64,000 nt of DNA from Haloferax elongans ATCC BAA-1513. Its GTDB lineage: Archaea > Halobacteriota > Halobacteria > Halobacteriales > Haloferacaceae. Below the pieces are notes generated by a model. The model had not been told where the DNA came from. It was given only the letters and a program-made list of their open reading frames with translations, and did no database searches. The translations under genes and the position numbers were made by a program. The stretch spans positions 96,662-160,661 of the forward strand of contig NZ_AOLK01000015.1 in assembly GCF_000336755.1 (NCBI RefSeq), written 5' to 3'. Positions 60,213 to 64,000 of this stretch are shown here, in pieces; positions within the stretch are counted from its first letter, which is position 1; every line of letters starts with the position of its first letter.

Positions 60213-60992
60213 ATGTCTGAGACGAATCCGCGAGACGTCCTCGTGGTTGGCGGTGGCGTCGCAGGCCTCACCGCGGCGACGTTCCTCGCCCGCGCAGGCC
60301 TCGACACGCTCGTCGTGAACGCTGGAGAGTCTATCGTTCGACGCAACGCGCACCTCGAAAACGTCCCCGGCTTCCCGGCGGGTGTCAACAGCCGACTCTT
60401 CACCGACCTCCTGACCGAACAGGCCGACCGCTCTGGTGCTGATTTCCTGACCGGTCTCGTCGTCGACCTCGACGTGCTCGGAACCGAAGCCGACCCGTTT
60501 TTCGAGGCGACCGTCGAGACCGAGGATGGCGAAGAAACGATTGCTGCAACGCGAGTCATCGCTGCCTCGTGGGCCGACGCGTCGTATCTCGAAGATACTG
60601 GCGTCGAACTCCGAAGCGCCGGGTCGAAGACGTACGTCGATGTCGACGACCTCGGCCGAACCGCCGTCTCCGGGCTGTATGCGGCGGGGCGAATCACCGA
60701 AATCTACCACCAGACAGTCGTTGCCGCTGGCGACGCCGCGGAGACCGCGATTACGCTCGTCCACGACTCCGGCACGGCGTTCTACAACGACTGGGTCACC
60801 CCCGAGGGCTACTTCACGGGCCGTGGGCGCGAGGTGCCTCCTGCGTGCGAAGAAATCGATGCCGAAGAGCGCGACCGTCGCGAACGCGAGTCGCGCGAAG
60901 TCATGCAGGAGTTCTTCGCCGACGACCACCCCGAGCCACAGCGGACCCATCCGAGCCTCGTCGAAGACGAACTCGGCCGGCTCGACGAATAA
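60213..60992 (+). CDS. Truncated thioredoxin-reductase-like flavoprotein
   Basis: 259-aa protein keeping only the FAD-binding fold of a TrxR: FAD motif VLVVGGGVAGLTAATFLA (16-33) and the C-terminal FAD motif SGLYAAGRITEIYHQ. The NAD(P)H-binding insert and the CxxC pair are absent (compare the complete protein at 23408). About 55 extra charged residues follow. Possible roles are flavin-dependent oxidation without disulfide exchange. ATG at 60213 chosen; TATA-like TTTATTTT lies about 25 bp upstream. Confidence 0.83.
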   Translation: MSETNPRDVLVVGGGVAGLTAATFLARAGLDTLVVNAGESIVRRNAHLENVPGFPAGVNSRLFTDLLTEQADRSGADFLTGLVVDLDVLGTEADPFFEATVETEDGEETIAATRVIAASWADASYLEDTGVELRSAGSKTYVDVDDLGRTAVSGLYAAGRITEIYHQTVVAAGDAAETAITLVHDSGTAFYNDWVTPEGYFTGRGREVPPACEEIDAEERDRRERESREVMQEFFADDHPEPQRTHPSLVEDELGRLDE

Positions 60993-61025
60993 CAGCAGCC
61001 TCCGACCGGGCCACAGACGCGAATC

Positions 61026-61033
61026 TTTTTAAT
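61026..61033 (+). promoter_or_regulatory. TATA-like element of coaBC
   Basis: TTTTTAAT lies about 26 bp before the coaBC ATG, the spacing of a leaderless transcript. Confidence 0.45.
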
Positions 61034-61058
61034 CGATAGCGGGCGCAGAGACGAGTGA

Positions 61059-62216
61059 ATGCTGGAAGGTGTCAACGTCGCGCTCGGGGTGTCCGGGAGT
61101 ATCGCGGCCGTGAAAGTCGTCGAGTTGGCGCACGAACTCCGCCGACAGGGGGCGTCCGTTCGTGCAGTGATGTCGAACGCCGCGACGAGTATCATCCACC
61201 CGTGGGCCGTCGAGTTCGCCACCGAACACGACGTCGTCACCGAGATTACCGGCCGCGTCGAACACGTCGAACTCTGCGGTCGCGAGGGCTGGGCGGACGT
61301 GTTCCTCGTCGCGCCCGCGACGGCCAACACCGTCGGAAAGATGGCCGCCGCTATCGACGACACGCCCATCACGACCTGTGCGACCACTGCGCTCGGCGCG
61401 GATGTGCCAGTCGTCGTCGCGCCCGCGATGCACGAACCCATGTACGACCACCCGGGCGTCTTGGAGTCTATCGAGCGTGTCGAGTCGTGGGGCGTCGAGT
61501 TCGTCGACCCGCGGCTCGAAGAGGGGAAGGCCAAAATTGCGACCGAGGAGGCCATCGTCACGGGCGTCGCGAAGGCGACGACCGAACAGACGCTCGCCGG
61601 GAAGTCAGTCGTCGTCACCTCCGGGTCGACCACTGAATCGGTCGACCCAATCCGAACGCTCTCGAATCGCGCGTCCGGGCGAACAGGCCGTTCCGTCGCC
61701 CGCGCGTTGGCGATTCGCGGTGCTGACGTGACGCTCGTCCACGACGGCGACGACGTTCACTACGCCGACGTGCTCGCTATCGAATCTGCGGCAGAGATGC
61801 TCGACGCCGTCCAAGCGGCGGTCGACGCCGGTGCCGACGCCCTCATCTCTGCGGCCGCCATCTCGGATTTCACCGTCGAGGCCGCCGACCAGAAGATTCG
61901 TTCCGGCGACGCCATCACGCTCGACCTCCAGCCAGCGCCGAAGCTCATCGACACGGTTCGAGAGTCACACCCCGACCTCCCTATCGTCGGGTTCAAAGCC
62001 GAGACGTCCGGCGACGACGACGCGATGGTCGAACAGGCGCGGAGAATTATGGACCGCGCCGGTCTCGCGTTCGTCGTCGCCAACGACGCCTCGGTGATGG
62101 GGTCGGACGAGACGCGTGCGCTTGTCGTCCGCGACGACAATATCGGCGAGTTCGCTGGCTCGAAAACTGAACTCGGCGCTCGCGTCGCATCGGAACTCGA
62201 ACGCGAACTCTCCTAA
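61059..62216 (+). CDS. coaBC: Bifunctional phosphopantothenoylcysteine decarboxylase/synthetase
   Basis: 385-aa CoaBC, the two adjacent steps of coenzyme A synthesis: CoaC (residues 1-175), a flavoprotein decarboxylase with GVSGSIAAVK, active-site His in IIHPWA and APAMHEPMY, and CoaB (about 190-385), which ligates cysteine to 4'-phosphopantothenate with CTP, with TSGSTTESVDPIRTLSNRASG-type opening and the ISAAAISDFTV motif. Length is normal. ATG at 61059. Confidence 0.95.
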   Translation: MLEGVNVALGVSGSIAAVKVVELAHELRRQGASVRAVMSNAATSIIHPWAVEFATEHDVVTEITGRVEHVELCGREGWADVFLVAPATANTVGKMAAAIDDTPITTCATTALGADVPVVVAPAMHEPMYDHPGVLESIERVESWGVEFVDPRLEEGKAKIATEEAIVTGVAKATTEQTLAGKSVVVTSGSTTESVDPIRTLSNRASGRTGRSVARALAIRGADVTLVHDGDDVHYADVLAIESAAEMLDAVQAAVDAGADALISAAAISDFTVEAADQKIRSGDAITLDLQPAPKLIDTVRESHPDLPIVGFKAETSGDDDAMVEQARRIMDRAGLAFVVANDASVMGSDETRALVVRDDNIGEFAGSKTELGARVASELERELS

Positions 62217-62251
62217 AAAGTCGTCAGCGTCAGAGCGGAATCGTCGCCTCG

Positions 62252-63997
62252 TCAGCCGAGGAGGCCGACGAGGTAGCCACCGAGAATCACCACGACGAGG
62301 ACGATGCTCGTCGCGATAGTGGCTCGGAGGCTTCCGGTGGTGATATCCTTTGCATCCGCGTCACCGAGCGCGCCCGCAACCCGGCGGGCCGTCGGGTAGG
62401 GGTCGGCAATGGCGGTCGCAACCGCGTACGACCCAGACGAGACGGCGCGGTCGACGGCGGCGAACAGGTCGGTCGTCCCGCGGACGAGCACCCGCGTGCC
62501 GTAGAACACTGCCGGGTTCAACACGGCGTCGACGTCCGGCACGTCGCCGACCTTCGACAGCGGCTTTTTGAGCGCGACGAAGCCGATGACGCCCAGCGCG
62601 GCGAGCGCGAACCCTTCGCCGAGGTGGCTCAGCGTGAAGGGATGCGCCTTGGCGGTGCTGCCGGGGAGGATGCTGAACAGCGCGTCGGGATACAGTCCGA
62701 AGACCACACAGAGCGCGGCGACACCGAGCATCGCAACCGCCTGTCCGGTGTGCGCGCGGTCGAGCGACCACTCGCGGTTTGCGTCACGGAAGAACGCGTA
62801 GTAGCCGAACTTGATGAAGGACATGAACGTCCCGACACCCGCGGCGAGGAGGATGTAGAAGATACCGTCGAGGTGCTCTTTGTGCGCCGCGGCGGTAATC
62901 ATCCCCTTACTGACGAAGCCGTTGAAGCCGGGGAAGCCGCTGATGGAGAACGCGGCGATGGTAAAGGCGAGCGCGGTAATCGGAAGCGCACCGCGGAGAT
63001 TCCCGAGGTACTTCAGGTTCTCCTCGTTGGTTCGCGAGAGGACGACGCCCGCCGTCATGAACAACAGCGCCTTGTAGAGGATGTGGTTGTAGACGTGGGC
63101 GAACGCGCCAGCGGTTGCGAGCGCGGTTCCGATACCGACACCCGCGACCATGTAGCCGACCTGCGACTGGATGTGATACGACAGGAGCCGTCGCATGTCG
63201 TCTTGGAGCAGCGCGTAGATGACCCCGAGCAGTGCCATCGCCGTCCCCATGTAGGCGATTGCGAGGTTGCCCTCGGGGAAGGCGCGAGCGAGACCGTAGA
63301 CACCGGTCTTCGTCGTGAACACCGACAGGAAGACCGAGGCGGCGAAGTGCGGCCGGGGGTACGTGTCAGGAAGCCACGTGTGCAGTCCGACGTAACCGAC
63401 GTTGACGCCGATACCGACCGCGGCGAGCGCCGCGGGGATTCCCGGCGCGATGCCGTTCGTCGCCGAGAAGAGGAACGACTCCACCTCGACGTAGTGCCAG
63501 ACGATAGCGCCCATGAGGAGACTGCCACCGAGACCGTGGGCGATAGCGTAGCGGTAGCCCGCACGGACGGCGTCGCCGCCGTAATCCCACACTAAGAGGG
63601 TGCTGGTGACGGCCATGAGTTCCCAGAAGAACACCATGGTCAGCCAGTCACCGGCGAAGACGGTTCCGAGACTCGTCCCGACGTAGCCGAGGGCGTACGC
63701 GGTCTGGAGGTTTCGCGCGTCCGACGAGTACGAGTACAGTACTGCCGCGACGCCGATGATGCCGAAGATGATGCCCATCAGCCGCGAGAAGTCGTCGACG
63801 TTGAACAGGACGGCCTCGAAGCCGAGGAACGACACCGGGAGGTGGACACCGGCCGGTGCGAGAAGCGACCAAACGGCGACCGCCCCGGTCGCGAGGATAC
63901 CGAGTCCATGACCGACTCGCCGCGAGACGAACGGCATGATAATCGCCACCGCGAGGACGACGAACGCGGGTGGCAAGAGCGTGAGGCTACTCGCCAT
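62252..63997 (-). CDS. Mrp/complex-I-type Na+/H+ antiporter subunit D homologue (near window edge)
   Basis: About 581-aa membrane protein with 14 or more predicted helices, of the NuoN/MrpD proton-channel family. Typical elements are the FFWELMAVTSTLLVW segment, YRYAIAHGLGGSLLM, GLHTWLPDTYPRPHF and HIQSQVGYMVAG with key Lys/His (K in KALLFMTAGVV, H in HVYNHILYKA). It moves protons or sodium in an Mrp antiporter or complex I. ATG at 63997; a TTG at 64000 is at the edge, so the true start could lie beyond the window. Confidence 0.92.
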   Translation of the reverse strand: MASSLTLLPPAFVVLAVAIIMPFVSRRVGHGLGILATGAVAVWSLLAPAGVHLPVSFLGFEAVLFNVDDFSRLMGIIFGIIGVAAVLYSYSSDARNLQTAYALGYVGTSLGTVFAGDWLTMVFFWELMAVTSTLLVWDYGGDAVRAGYRYAIAHGLGGSLLMGAIVWHYVEVESFLFSATNGIAPGIPAALAAVGIGVNVGYVGLHTWLPDTYPRPHFAASVFLSVFTTKTGVYGLARAFPEGNLAIAYMGTAMALLGVIYALLQDDMRRLLSYHIQSQVGYMVAGVGIGTALATAGAFAHVYNHILYKALLFMTAGVVLSRTNEENLKYLGNLRGALPITALAFTIAAFSISGFPGFNGFVSKGMITAAAHKEHLDGIFYILLAAGVGTFMSFIKFGYYAFFRDANREWSLDRAHTGQAVAMLGVAALCVVFGLYPDALFSILPGSTAKAHPFTLSHLGEGFALAALGVIGFVALKKPLSKVGDVPDVDAVLNPAVFYGTRVLVRGTTDLFAAVDRAVSSGSYAVATAIADPYPTARRVAGALGDADAKDITTGSLRATIATSIVLVVVILGGYLVGLLG

Positions 63998-64000
63998 CAA

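Overview
The window is chromosomal DNA from an extremely halophilic archaeon, most likely Haloferax or a close relative. The evidence is high GC with G/C-rich third codon positions, very acidic proteins throughout, an archaeal TFB, an RNA polymerase subunit L, an archaeal 7S SRP RNA, GatCA tRNA amidation genes, Tat lipoproteins and frequent GTG starts with short or no leaders behind TATA boxes. The order ribL / JAMM peptidase / fructosamine-kinase-like / RecJ-like DHH protein matches what I remember of Haloferax volcanii; this is recollection, not a search.

Layout. 1-7.7 kb: a truncated Gfo/Idh/MocA dehydrogenase, an aldo/keto reductase, a cytochrome-oxidase block (ctaB fused to a half CtaA domain, a CxxC membrane protein, a SelW/Rdx-like CxxC protein and a small membrane protein, divergent from coxB), ribL with an overlapping JAMM metallopeptidase, and a fructosamine-kinase-like protein. 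7.8-17 kb: a RecJ-like DHH nuclease, a secreted phospholipase-D-fold protein, an acidic HEAT protein, a nitrilase-fold hydrolase, hypotheticals, and a thiolase/DUF35 pair in which both partners lack signature cysteines. 17-24.5 kb: SRP RNA, tatA, a 51-aa zinc-ribbon microprotein, a 5'-nucleotidase-like exported protein with altered metal motif, a second aldo/keto reductase, tRNA-Gly(TCC) inside an unusual field of hairpins and copies of tRNA ends, a DUF4382-type lipoprotein and a thioredoxin-reductase-like flavoprotein. 24.5-36 kb: a Trm9-like methyltransferase, a PilB/PilC pair, a uracil-DNA-glycosylase-like protein, a Tat lipoprotein, two metallo-beta-lactamase-fold proteins, a membrane J-protein with an Arg/Ser-rich linker, and rpoL. 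36-50 kb: hisF, an alpha-glucosidase, a quinone oxidoreductase, purL, a CBS protein, a PHP/asparagine-synthase-like pair, a NUDIX hydrolase, TFB and gatCA. 50-58.5 kb: a potassium-transport locus with two TrkH channels, two full-length TrkA regulators and a short TrkA next to an APC permease. 58.5-64 kb: a SRPBCC protein, hypotheticals, a trimmed TrxR-like flavoprotein, coaBC and an Mrp/complex-I-type antiporter subunit at the right edge.

Most of the window is ordinary housekeeping gene content with no prophage, IS transposase or CRISPR array. The points most worth a second look are the tRNA-Gly hairpin field, the R/S-rich membrane J-protein, the CxxC proteins downstream of ctaB, the cysteine-less thiolase/DUF35 pair, the zinc-ribbon microprotein with a degenerate neighbour copy, and the duplicated Trk system. 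Function calls rest on motifs read by eye; no alignment or database search was run.
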